Source of the DNA: Candidatus Proelusimicrobium bovinum
GTDB taxonomy: Bacteria; Elusimicrobiota; Elusimicrobia; Elusimicrobiales; Elusimicrobiaceae
Direction: 5' to 3'
NCBI GenBank assembly: GCA_902791965.1
Contig: CADAXZ010000005.1
Span: 1 to 32,656, forward strand
DNA: 32,656 nt
Positions 18,357 through 25,418 of this stretch are shown one piece after another. Each line of letters starts with the position of its first letter. The first letter of the stretch is position 1. Position numbers and translations under genes: made by a program. Below the pieces are notes generated by a model. That model saw nothing but the letters and a program-made list of their open reading frames with translations. It had not been told where the DNA came from and ran no database searches.

Positions 18357-19113
18357 TTTTTTAGGAAAACTTATCCCGCTTTACGGCATTATGACCGCCT
18401 TAGGCTATCTTTCTGCCATTTTATACTGCCTTAAATACAAACAAAGGCTTAATATTTCCAAAGAAGCCCTGCTTGATATACTTTTTTATTTGATTTTAGG
18501 CGCACTTTTAGGCGGGAAATTATTATTTATTTTTTTAAATTGGGACAGTTTTGAAACATCTTCTTTAATTGAAAAATTAAGATACGGCTTTGTATTTTAC
18601 GGCGGGCTTTTAGGCGCTTGTGCCGTAGGTTTTTGGTCTATAAAAAAATACAAACTGCCATTTTTTAAGACGGCAGATTTCTTTGCGCCTGCTCTTGCTT
18701 TAGGGCACGCCATAGGCAGGATAGGCTGTTTTTTGGCAGGGTGCTGCTACGGTAAAGTTGCGCCGGAAAGTTTAGGCGTACACTATACTAATCCGGACTC
18801 TTTAGTGCCTTTACATTTGCACGATATACCGCTTTATCCTGTACAGTTAATAGAAGCAGTTTCAGTATTTATTTTATTTTTGATTTTAAACAGAATATCA
18901 AATAAAAAACATCTTGCCGGAACAATTACTGCCGTTTATGTTTTGGGATATGCCGTAATAAGATTTTTTACGGAATTTATGCGTGCCGACGACAGAGGCG
19001 CTTTTATTTTAGGGTTTTCCCCTTCGCAGATTATAGCCCTGCTGCTTGCAACGGCAATTACAATTTTTTTAATAAAGAGGAACTATGCCGAAAAACCAAA
19101 CAATAATATTTGA
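18334..19113 (+). CDS. lgt: Prolipoprotein diacylglyceryl transferase
   Basis: Lgt attaches diacylglycerol from phosphatidylglycerol to the lipobox cysteine of exported lipoproteins. The 259-residue protein has about seven membrane segments, the YGG motif near residue 90, the signature HAIGRIGCFLAGCCYG at 125-140 (with the essential Arg129) and the C-terminal RFFTEFMRADDRG (210-222). The start at 18334 is fixed by AGAGGAG at 18324-18330, inside the preceding phosphatase gene. Its product would process lipoproteins such as the PpiC-type one encoded at 3727. The 3' end overlaps rluD by 29 bases. Confidence 0.96.
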   Translation: MYPYLLPDFLGKLIPLYGIMTALGYLSAILYCLKYKQRLNISKEALLDILFYLILGALLGGKLLFIFLNWDSFETSSLIEKLRYGFVFYGGLLGACAVGFWSIKKYKLPFFKTADFFAPALALGHAIGRIGCFLAGCCYGKVAPESLGVHYTNPDSLVPLHLHDIPLYPVQLIEAVSVFILFLILNRISNKKHLAGTITAVYVLGYAVIRFFTEFMRADDRGAFILGFSPSQIIALLLATAITIFLIKRNYAEKPNNNI

Positions 19114-19993
19114 AGGCAAACAGGAAAGATTGGATATTTTTATTACAAACCATTATGAAAATTATTCCCGCAGCCTTATACAAAACCTTATAAAAGGCGG
19201 CGCTGTCAAAGTAAACGGCAAGCAAAGAAAACCTTCTTGGCCGCTTGAAGACGGCGATATTGTGGAAATTACTTGGCCGCAAACATCTTCATCTTTTAAT
19301 TTGAAAGATATAATAATTGCCGAAACAAAAGATTTTTTTGTAATCAATAAGCCTGCTGGGCTTTTGGTACACCCGCAAAGTTCCGCTTGGGAAGAAACAC
19401 CTGAAGTCCTTGATAATACGGAAGAAACTTTAGTATCCGCCGTACTTAAAGCCGGAATAAAAAATTTTGAAAACCCGCCCCGCGCAGGCCTTGTACACCG
19501 CCTTGACAGGGAAACAAGCGGGATAATGCTTATAGCAAAAAATGAAGATTTCCAAATTGCGGCAAGCCAAATGTTTGCCGAAAGACAAATGCACAAAACC
19601 TATAATGCCATTTGCTGCGGCGATATTGCTGATAACGAAGGTATTATAGATGTACCCATAGGCAGAGTAGCCGGCGGCAAAATTAAAGCCTCTGCTTTGG
19701 GACGCAGCGCAATCACGGAATATAAAGTTATAAAGCGTGCAGGCGGCTTTTGTTTTATGGAACTTTATCCCAAAACCGGCCGTACAAACCAGTTGCGTGT
19801 GCATATGAGTTGGCTCGGCTACCCTGTTTTGGGAGATTGGCTTTACAAAGGCGCAAAAGCACCGCGTCTTATGCTTCATGCAAGAAAACTTGAATTTAAA
19901 CATCCCTTTACCGGCCGGAAGTTATGCTTTGAGGCACTGCCGCCGCAGGATTTTATGCTTGCGTGGCAAAAAGCAGAGAAAGGCGCAATATAG
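19085..19993 (+). CDS. rluD: RluD-type large-subunit pseudouridine synthase
   Basis: A 302-residue RluA-family pseudouridine synthase. An S4 RNA-binding domain (about residues 12-65, with VKVNGKQRKPSWPLEDGD) precedes the catalytic domain with GLVHRLDRETSG (catalytic Asp141), MHKTYNAI and the C-terminal GRTNQLRVHM. The S4 domain plus these motifs fit RluD, which modifies helix 69 of 23S rRNA; RluC-type specificity cannot be excluded. A GAGGA lies a few bases before the ATG, inside lgt. It is the last gene of the tightly overlapping run from 15308. Confidence 0.92.
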   Translation: MPKNQTIIFEGKQERLDIFITNHYENYSRSLIQNLIKGGAVKVNGKQRKPSWPLEDGDIVEITWPQTSSSFNLKDIIIAETKDFFVINKPAGLLVHPQSSAWEETPEVLDNTEETLVSAVLKAGIKNFENPPRAGLVHRLDRETSGIMLIAKNEDFQIAASQMFAERQMHKTYNAICCGDIADNEGIIDVPIGRVAGGKIKASALGRSAITEYKVIKRAGGFCFMELYPKTGRTNQLRVHMSWLGYPVLGDWLYKGAKAPRLMLHARKLEFKHPFTGRKLCFEALPPQDFMLAWQKAEKGAI

Positions 19994-20182
19994 TTTCTGT
20001 AATTACCATAAATTCTAATGCCGCATAAAACACCAGACAGATATTATATCCGGCATTTTACCGTTTAATATTGTTTTATTCCCGTTAAATAAGCCACAAT
20101 TTATATATAATATTCGTATATACTTTTGTATGTCCGCAAAAGCAATAAAATATTGCCGGCGGGAAATAAATTTAACATCTTT

Positions 20183-20227
20183 AGCGCGCTTTACTTTTAT
20201 GACTATGGAAAAGTAAGCAGAAGGCTA
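20183..20227. repeat. Dispersed palindromic element, copy A
   Basis: AGCGCGCT, then TTACTTTT, a 9-base loop, then GAAAAGTAA and GCAGAAGGCTA. It matches copy B (25645-25690) at all but two positions outside the loop: T for C at the eighth base and G for A in the right arm. The arms TTACTTTT/AAAAGTAA can form a hairpin. It ends only 14 bases before the aminopeptidase start and adjoins its ribosome binding site. Confidence 0.75.
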
Positions 20228-20241
20228 ATAAGGAGAGTAAA

Positions 20242-21432
20242 ATGGATTTAAAAAAATATGCCGATGTTATGATTTTTGCCTTAAAATCAGCAAGAAAAGG
20301 CGGTAAATTTAAAAAAGGGGAAAATATTCTTGTAAGTTATGATATGCCTGCCCTTGCTCTTGCCGAAGAAATTTACGCCAAACTTACCGAGCAGGGGTTT
20401 AATACAGTTGTCCGTCCTTATGCAACGGAAAAAATGGCAAAAATCCTTTACACAAAAGGCAGTGATAGCCAAATTAAATTCACTCCGGTATGGGAAAAGG
20501 TCTTTACCGAAAATTTAAACGGGCTTATTGCCTTGCGCGCTCCCCAAAATTTAGCCAATTTAAAAGATGTTGACCCTAAAAAAATAGCCCTTGCAACCTT
20601 AGCACGCAAACCTATACGCGAAATTATGGACGAAAGAGAAGAAAAGGGCTTATTCTCTTGGACTTTGGCTAATTACCCTACCCAAGGCCTTGCAAAACAG
20701 GCTGGTTTAAGCCTTAAACAATATGAAGCACAAATAGCAAAAGCCTGCTTTCTTAATGAAAAAGATCCCGCCAAAAAATTTGCGGAAGTTACCGCCCAAA
20801 TCAATGAAGTTTCCAAACGCCTTTCCGCCCTGCCCATAGTAAAGTTAAGAACGCAATCTGAAAGTATGGATTTGGAAATTCTGCTCGGCGAAAAGCGCCG
20901 TTTCATAAGCGGCGGCGGATGCAATGTACCTTCTTTTGAAATTTTTACTTCCCCCGACTGGCGCGGCACACGCGGAATTTACTTCAGCGATTTAATGAGT
21001 TTCAGAAACGGCAATTATGTAAAAGATATTAAACTGGAATTTAAAGCAGGGCGTGTTATAAAAGCGACTGCCCGTCAAGGAGAAGCCTTCCTTAAAAAAA
21101 TGCTTTCTTTAGATAAGGGTGCTTGCCAAATAGGGGAATATTCCCTTACGGATACTCGCTTTTCCAAAATAGACCGCTTTATGGCTGATACATTATATGA
21201 TGAGAACTTCGGCGGGGCTTACGGCAACAGCCATATCGCTTTGGGCGCAAGTTATAGCGACACTTTCAGCGGTAAACCGTCCGAACTTAATAAAAAACTG
21301 AAAAAGGACCTCGGTTTTAATGAGTCCGCTTTGCATTGGGATTTGGTAAATACGCAAAATAAACTTGTTACTGCAACCCTAAAAAACGGAAAACATATAA
21401 CAATTTATGAAAAAGGCCGTTTTTTGGTCTGA
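20242..21432 (+). CDS. M29-family metallo-aminopeptidase
   Basis: A 396-residue thermophilic-type (M29; AmpS/aminopeptidase T) metallo-aminopeptidase, a cytoplasmic dimer that trims N-terminal residues from peptides using a two-metal centre. The expected ligands are in place: Glu233 in PSFEIFTSPD, Glu299 in CQIGEYSL, His331 in NSHIALG, and His365 and Asp367 in ALHWDLV. The N-terminal domain is the usual substrate-gating region. The start has AAGGAGAG at about 20229-20236. The 248 bases upstream of it separate it from rluD and hold a TATAAT at 20106-20111, though no convincing -35 was seen. Confidence 0.9.
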   Translation: MDLKKYADVMIFALKSARKGGKFKKGENILVSYDMPALALAEEIYAKLTEQGFNTVVRPYATEKMAKILYTKGSDSQIKFTPVWEKVFTENLNGLIALRAPQNLANLKDVDPKKIALATLARKPIREIMDEREEKGLFSWTLANYPTQGLAKQAGLSLKQYEAQIAKACFLNEKDPAKKFAEVTAQINEVSKRLSALPIVKLRTQSESMDLEILLGEKRRFISGGGCNVPSFEIFTSPDWRGTRGIYFSDLMSFRNGNYVKDIKLEFKAGRVIKATARQGEAFLKKMLSLDKGACQIGEYSLTDTRFSKIDRFMADTLYDENFGGAYGNSHIALGASYSDTFSGKPSELNKKLKKDLGFNESALHWDLVNTQNKLVTATLKNGKHITIYEKGRFLV

Positions 21433-21728
21433 TTACGAAAAAAAAGATCTTAAAAATACCCTAAAAACATTAAGATATTAACAATTATCCACAGTATAAG
21501 ACCTGTGGATAATTTGTGTATTTTACGACGGAAAAACCCTTACCGTAAAACTTATAAAATCTTATTTCCAGACGGAATTTGAAATATTTTTGCAACTTAT
21601 GTAAAATTTGTTTTAAGAACAGTAAAAAAAAGGCCCTAAAGGCCTTATAAGTATGATTTAAGACGGTAAAACTATAAACTTTTATCCACAACATACACCG
21701 CTGTTTAAAACCTAACCGAGGAAACAAT
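21433..21728 (+). promoter_or_regulatory. Upstream region of nrdD with three perfect DnaA boxes
   Basis: This 296-base AT-rich stretch has no gene. It contains three exact matches to the DnaA box TTATCCACA: 21485-21493 (plus), 21504-21512 (minus) and 21682-21690 (plus). The first two form a perfect 12-bp inverted repeat (21483-21494 / 21503-21514) around an 8-base spacer. A hairpin with T run on the minus strand lies at 21624-21646. Short related words containing GACGG followed by A/T-rich DNA recur near 21526, 21575 and 21662. The layout suggests DnaA-responsive control of nrdD; binding is inferred only from sequence. Confidence 0.7.
21624..21646 (-). terminator. Terminator-like hairpin on the minus strand upstream of nrdD
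   Basis: AAGGCC (21630-21635) and GGCCTT (21641-21646) form a 6-bp stem with a 5-base loop. On the minus strand it is followed by eight T. No minus-strand gene ends here, so it may block antisense transcription or end an unseen small RNA. Confidence 0.5.
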
Positions 21729-23789
21729 ATGGCAAGTAATGAGATTTTGTTGACAATCATCAAAAGAGATGGTTCAACGCAGGCTTTTGATTCAAAAAAG
21801 ATAACAAATGCTATTTTTAAAGCGGGCCAATCCACTAACGAATTTGATATGGATACCGCAAAAAAATTGACGATAAGAGTAGTAAATATTTTACAGCAAC
21901 TCTATTCGGAAATTACCCCCAGCGTAGAAAATATACAAGATGTTGTGGAAGATGTACTGTTAACATCAAATTACCATAAAACCGCAAAAGCCTATATTCT
22001 ATACAGAGACCAAAGAGCAAGAGTAAGGGAAATTTCTTCTAAATTCAATGTGGAATTAGTTGACCAATACCTTCAAAAAATTGACTGGCAGGTAAACGAG
22101 AACAGCAATATGGGCTATTCCCTGCAAGGTTTAAACAACTATGTTTCATCTGAAATTACAAAGATTTACTGGCTTAACAAAATTTATCCGGAAAATGTCA
22201 AAAAAATGCATACTTCCGGTGATATTCACTTGCACGATTTAGGCCTTTTGGGTGCTTACTGCGTAGGTTGGGATTTACAGGATTTGCTTATAAGCGGTTT
22301 TAAAGGCGTTGCAGGAAAAGCAGAAAGCAAACCGGCAAAACATTTAAGAACTGCTTTAGGGCAAGTGGTAAACTTCTTTTATACGCTGCAAGGAGAAAGT
22401 GCAGGGGCGCAGGCCTTTTCCAATTTTGATACTTTACTTGCTCCGTTTATCTATTATGACCATCTTACTTATGATGAAGTCAAACAAGCCCTGCAGGAGT
22501 TTTTATTTAATGTCAATGTACCTACCAGGGTAGGCTTCCAGACACCTTTTACCAATATAACTTTGGATTTTAATGTCCCGTCTTACTACAAAGACCAGGG
22601 CGTTATTATCGGCGGGGAAATTAAAGACAGAAAATACGGGGAATTCCAAAAAGAAATGGACCTTTTTAATAAAGCATTTTTGGAACTTATGCTTGAAGGG
22701 GACGCCAAAGGCCGCGTATTTACTTTCCCTATCCCTACTTATAACATTACAAAGGATTTTGACTGGGATAATCCGTCATACCAGCCGCTTTGGGATATTA
22801 CGGCTAAATACGGTATCCCTTACTTTGCGAACTTTGTCAATTCCGATATGAATCCGGAAGATGCCCGTTCTATGTGTTGCCGCTTAAGAATAGACAACCG
22901 CGAACTTAACCGCAGGGGCGGCGGGCTTTTCGGCTCTGCCCCGCTTACTGGTTCTATCGGTGTAGTAACTATAAATATGCCCCGTATAGGTTATTTGGCA
23001 TCCTCTGAAGATGAATTCTTCAAATTGCTTGAAGACCGTATGCAGGTTGCCAAATTAAGCCTTGAAATTAAACGCAAAGTAATTGAAAGATTTACCAATG
23101 CAAATCTCTATCCTTATATGAGTTTCTATTTAAGGAGCGTAAAACAGCGCTTTAACGAATATTGGAAAAATCATTTTTCCACTATCGGCTTAGTCGGTTT
23201 AAATGAAGCCTGCCTTAACCTTATGGGCGAAAGCGTAGGAACTGAAAAAGGACGGAAATTTGCAGTAAAGGTAATGGATTTTATGAGGGCCAAACTCGTA
23301 GAATTCCAAAAAGAAACCGGCAACAATTACAATTTGGAAGCCACTCCGGCGGAAGGCACATCCTACCGTTTAGCACGCCTTGACAGGGAAAAATACCCCG
23401 ATATTATCGTAGCCGATAATGAACAGGCAGAGCAAGGCAGGCCGCCTTTTTACACGAACTCCAGCCAGTTGCCGGTAAACTATACCGACGATATATTTGA
23501 ACTTTTAGACTTACAGGATGAAATACAGGCAAAATATACCGGCGGAACAGTACTGCATATTTTTATGGGCGAAAGGATAAAAGACACCGCCGCCCTTAAA
23601 AAATTCATCAAGAAAGTATGCGAAGGCTACCAACTTCCGTATTTCTCTATAACACCCACCTTCAGCGTTTGCCCCAAATGCGGATATATAGAAGGCGAGC
23701 ATTTTGAATGTCCTAAATGCAAAGCGGAAAAAATAGAAAATATTGAAAAACAGATTGCTCTATTGGAAGAACAACTATACAGTAAATAA
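21729..23789 (+). CDS. nrdD: Class III anaerobic ribonucleotide reductase, main subunit without glycyl-radical domain
   Basis: NrdD reduces ribonucleotides to deoxyribonucleotides under anoxia. The 686-residue chain has an N-terminal ATP-cone (about 1-95), then the ten-stranded barrel with Cys178 in LLGAYCVGWD, Cys383-Cys384 in SMCCRLRI, GGGLFGSAPLTGSIGVV and the ESVGTEKGRKFA block. It ends with the zinc-binding Cys648/651 and Cys661/664 (VCPKCGY, ECPKC). The chain then ends with a 22-residue helix-prone tail (IENIEKQIALLEEQL). The C-terminal RVxGY glycyl-radical loop found in ordinary NrdD is absent. That missing piece is encoded by the next ORF at 23905. The enzyme is therefore predicted to need both polypeptides. 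Stops in the following bases rule out simple readthrough. Confidence 0.96.
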   Translation: MASNEILLTIIKRDGSTQAFDSKKITNAIFKAGQSTNEFDMDTAKKLTIRVVNILQQLYSEITPSVENIQDVVEDVLLTSNYHKTAKAYILYRDQRARVREISSKFNVELVDQYLQKIDWQVNENSNMGYSLQGLNNYVSSEITKIYWLNKIYPENVKKMHTSGDIHLHDLGLLGAYCVGWDLQDLLISGFKGVAGKAESKPAKHLRTALGQVVNFFYTLQGESAGAQAFSNFDTLLAPFIYYDHLTYDEVKQALQEFLFNVNVPTRVGFQTPFTNITLDFNVPSYYKDQGVIIGGEIKDRKYGEFQKEMDLFNKAFLELMLEGDAKGRVFTFPIPTYNITKDFDWDNPSYQPLWDITAKYGIPYFANFVNSDMNPEDARSMCCRLRIDNRELNRRGGGLFGSAPLTGSIGVVTINMPRIGYLASSEDEFFKLLEDRMQVAKLSLEIKRKVIERFTNANLYPYMSFYLRSVKQRFNEYWKNHFSTIGLVGLNEACLNLMGESVGTEKGRKFAVKVMDFMRAKLVEFQKETGNNYNLEATPAEGTSYRLARLDREKYPDIIVADNEQAEQGRPPFYTNSSQLPVNYTDDIFELLDLQDEIQAKYTGGTVLHIFMGERIKDTAALKKFIKKVCEGYQLPYFSITPTFSVCPKCGYIEGEHFECPKCKAEKIENIEKQIALLEEQLYSK

Positions 23790-23904
23790 TTTTACGCTCT
23801 TGTAAATAGGGCTTTGGACCTATAAAAAAATAGGTCTTGTTATGCACTTAATAATTTGTAAGAATAGTAAAGGCGGTCAAAAAACCGCGCAGGAGGAAAG
23901 CAGA
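23790..23904 (+). other. Intercistronic leader between the two reductase halves
   Basis: This 115-base gap holds two small hairpins: GACCTAT/ATAGGTC (23817-23823 and 23830-23836, A6 loop) and GCGGT/ACCGC (23873-23877 and 23884-23888). It ends with a strong AGGAGG (23891-23896) for the glycyl-radical ORF. Neither hairpin has a proper T run, so I read them as translation or mRNA-stability elements rather than terminators. Confidence 0.5.
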
Positions 23905-24099
23905 ATGACAACGCAAGAAAGACACAATATAGAAACAAGAATTTCCGAACTTAAGGCAGCAAAAGCGGCCGTCAAAGGTACGAACTGCGAAGTTTATTCA
24001 AGAGTAGTCGGTTATCTTCGCCCAGTACAAAACTGGAACAAAGGCAAGAAAGAAGAATTTGCAATGCGCAAAAATATTAAAATATCCTGCGGTTGTTAG
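23905..24099 (+). CDS. Stand-alone glycyl-radical domain of anaerobic ribonucleotide reductase
   Basis: A 64-residue protein that is the missing C-terminus of NrdD. After a short helix (NIETRISELKAAKAAV) it carries CEVYSRVVGYLRPVQNWN and GKKEEF, the glycyl-radical loop of class III reductases, with the radical-bearing residue predicted as Gly36. The start at 23905 is set by AGGAGG 8 bases upstream; an in-frame ATG at 23842 has no such site and would add 21 unrelated residues. It ends in Ser-Cys-Gly-Cys, an unusual tail for this domain. It lies between nrdD and the activase gene. It is comparable in concept to GrcA/YfiD, which replaces the radical domain of damaged pyruvate formate-lyase, but here the partner has no radical site of its own. 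Confidence 0.92.
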   Translation: MTTQERHNIETRISELKAAKAAVKGTNCEVYSRVVGYLRPVQNWNKGKKEEFAMRKNIKISCGC

Positions 24100-24163
24100 T
24101 TCGTAAATTAAAAAAATTATATTGTATGTTTAGTATTTTTTATTCTGAGGCAGGTGTGTAGTA

Positions 24164-24778
24164 GTGAAGATTAGCGGACTTTTAAAATTTTCTATGATAG
24201 ATTTTCCGGGCAGTATTTCAGCAATAGTATTTACACAAGGTTGTAATGTGCGTTGTGCATATTGCCATAATCCGGAACTTATACCGCCCGCCCAGAATGA
24301 AGAATACGCCCTTAGCGAAGAAGAAGTACTTGAATATCTTGAAAGACGCAAACATTCTTTAGACGGCGTGGTAATAACCGGCGGAGAACCTACACTGCAA
24401 AAAGATTTAGATAAATTTGCTTTGACCCTTAAATCCATGGGATATATGGTTAAATTAGATACCAACGGTACAAATCCGGAAATGGTACAAAAACTCATAG
24501 ATAAAAAACTTGTGGATTTTATCGCTATGGACATAAAAGCCCCGTTTGAAAAATATGAAGCAATATGCGGCCCGATAGACATAGAAAAAGTAAAGCAGAC
24601 TATGCAGATTATTTTATCTTCCGGTATAAATTACCAGTTCCGTACAACTTATTACAAAGAAATCCTTAATGATAATGATATAGAAGCAATAAAGGCTATG
24701 TTGCCTGATGTTTCTAAATTTAAACTGCAGGAATGTTTACCCGTAAAGCAAAAAGATGTCCTTAAAATAGAACATTAA
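24164..24778 (+). CDS. nrdG: Radical-SAM activase of anaerobic ribonucleotide reductase (NrdG2-type)
   Basis: A 204-residue radical-SAM enzyme that would use a [4Fe-4S] cluster and S-adenosylmethionine to make the glycyl radical. The cluster motif CNVRCAYC (Cys27, Cys31, Cys34) follows the family opening GLLKFSMIDFPG. VVITGGEPTLQ is the SAM-contacting GGEP motif, and LDTNGTNP and DIKAP follow. The overall type is the NrdG2-like activating protein rather than the short E. coli NrdG. The start is a GTG at 24164 with GAGGCAGGT upstream. It directly follows the stand-alone glycyl-radical protein, its presumed substrate. Confidence 0.93.
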   Translation: MKISGLLKFSMIDFPGSISAIVFTQGCNVRCAYCHNPELIPPAQNEEYALSEEEVLEYLERRKHSLDGVVITGGEPTLQKDLDKFALTLKSMGYMVKLDTNGTNPEMVQKLIDKKLVDFIAMDIKAPFEKYEAICGPIDIEKVKQTMQIILSSGINYQFRTTYYKEILNDNDIEAIKAMLPDVSKFKLQECLPVKQKDVLKIEH

Positions 24779-24792
24779 AAATTCCCTTTTTG

Positions 24793-24816
24793 TATAATAT
24801 AAAAAATTATAGGAGG
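24793..24816 (+). promoter_or_regulatory. Probable -10 element and ribosome binding site of lemA
   Basis: A perfect TATAAT at 24793-24798 is followed by an AGGAGG at 24811-24816, five bases before the lemA ATG. No good -35 is visible at the usual spacing, and the implied leader would be short. The ribosome binding site is certain; the promoter is tentative. Confidence 0.45.
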
Positions 24817-24821
24817 TTAAG

Positions 24822-25418
24822 ATGGCTGTAATACTTGTATTAGTTGTTCTTATTGTAGTTGCTATATATACAATAAGTATGTATAACGGATTAATTACCC
24901 TTAAAAACCGTGTTAAAGAGGCCTGGAGTGATATTCAAGTTCAACTGAAAAGACGCTATGATTTAATCCCAAATTTGGTAGAAACAGTAAAAGGCTACGC
25001 CGCACATGAAAGCGGAACATTAGAAAAAGTAATAAAAGCCCGCAATATGGCTATAAACGCTTCCGGCGCAAGCATAGAAGAACAGGCAGCAGCCGCTAAT
25101 CAGGTATCCTCTACTTTAAAAAGTTTATTTGCTTTATCAGAAAGTTATCCTGATTTAAAAGCAAATACGAACTTTCTTGAACTGCAAAGGGAACTTTCCG
25201 ACACAGAAAACAAACTTCAGGCTGCAAGAAGTTTTTATAACACAAATGTAAATGCTTTTAATACAACTATTGAAAAATTCCCCAACAACATTATTGCAAA
25301 TACATTTCATTTCCAAAAAGCCGCTTTGTTTGAATTAGCCACAAGTAAAGTTTTAGTTTTTAGCAACTTACACATATTTATAAAAAAAGCCCCGTTAAGG
25401 GGCTTTTTTATTGCTTAA
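24822..25418 (+). CDS. lemA: LemA family membrane protein with altered C-terminus
   Basis: A LemA-type protein: one N-terminal membrane segment (about 2-21), then a long helical bundle with NRVKEAWSDIQVQLKRRYDL, IPNLVETVKGYAAHE and the C-terminal FYNTNVNAFNTTIEKFPNN. Cellular role of the family is unclear. The family usually ends soon after the phenylalanine-rich FELE-like block with a K-V-x-F type tail. Here FELATSKVLVF is followed by 18 further residues, and those codons run through a Rho-independent terminator (25382-25410). One extra T in the five-T run at 25357-25361 would create TTT TAG and end the protein at the expected place, so a one-base deletion (real or a sequencing error) is likely. 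Confidence 0.88.
   Translation: MAVILVLVVLIVVAIYTISMYNGLITLKNRVKEAWSDIQVQLKRRYDLIPNLVETVKGYAAHESGTLEKVIKARNMAINASGASIEEQAAAANQVSSTLKSLFALSESYPDLKANTNFLELQRELSDTENKLQAARSFYNTNVNAFNTTIEKFPNNIIANTFHFQKAALFELATSKVLVFSNLHIFIKKAPLRGFFIA
25382..25410 (+). terminator. Rho-independent terminator overlapping the end of lemA
   Basis: AAAAAAGCCCC (25383-25393) pairs perfectly with GGGGCTTTTTT (25399-25409) around a 5-base loop, ending in six T. It lies inside the present lemA reading frame, which argues that the frame originally ended upstream. Confidence 0.92.

Noticed and set aside
20017-20057. Terminator after rluD
   Set aside because: AATGCCG/CGGCATT can pair, but the loop is 27 bases and the T run is short, so I do not call it.
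21433-21728. Chromosomal replication origin
   Set aside because: Three DnaA boxes are suggestive, but there is no dnaA, dnaN, rpmH or gidA neighbour and genes on both sides run in the same direction. Promoter control of nrdD is simpler; GC skew of the whole chromosome would settle it.
21433-21728. NrdR boxes upstream of nrdD
   Set aside because: I looked for the paired ACACWATATATWG-like sites usual for reductase genes and found none convincing.
23787-23844. Ribosomal frameshift or stop readthrough joining NrdD to the radical domain
   Set aside because: The NrdD frame has a TAA and then another TAA at about 23823; the frame of the small ORF has a TAA at 23803. The two frames never overlap, so one slip cannot join them.
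23790-23904. Group I intron or intein interrupting nrdD near the radical site
   Set aside because: Introns are known in nrdD genes, but this gap is only 115 bases, has a strong ribosome binding site for the downstream ORF and no intron core or splicing-protein motif.
23842-23904. Upstream ATG at 23842 as start of the glycyl-radical protein
   Set aside because: It lacks a ribosome binding site, adds 21 residues with no resemblance to the domain, and the ATG at 23905 has AGGAGG at ideal spacing.
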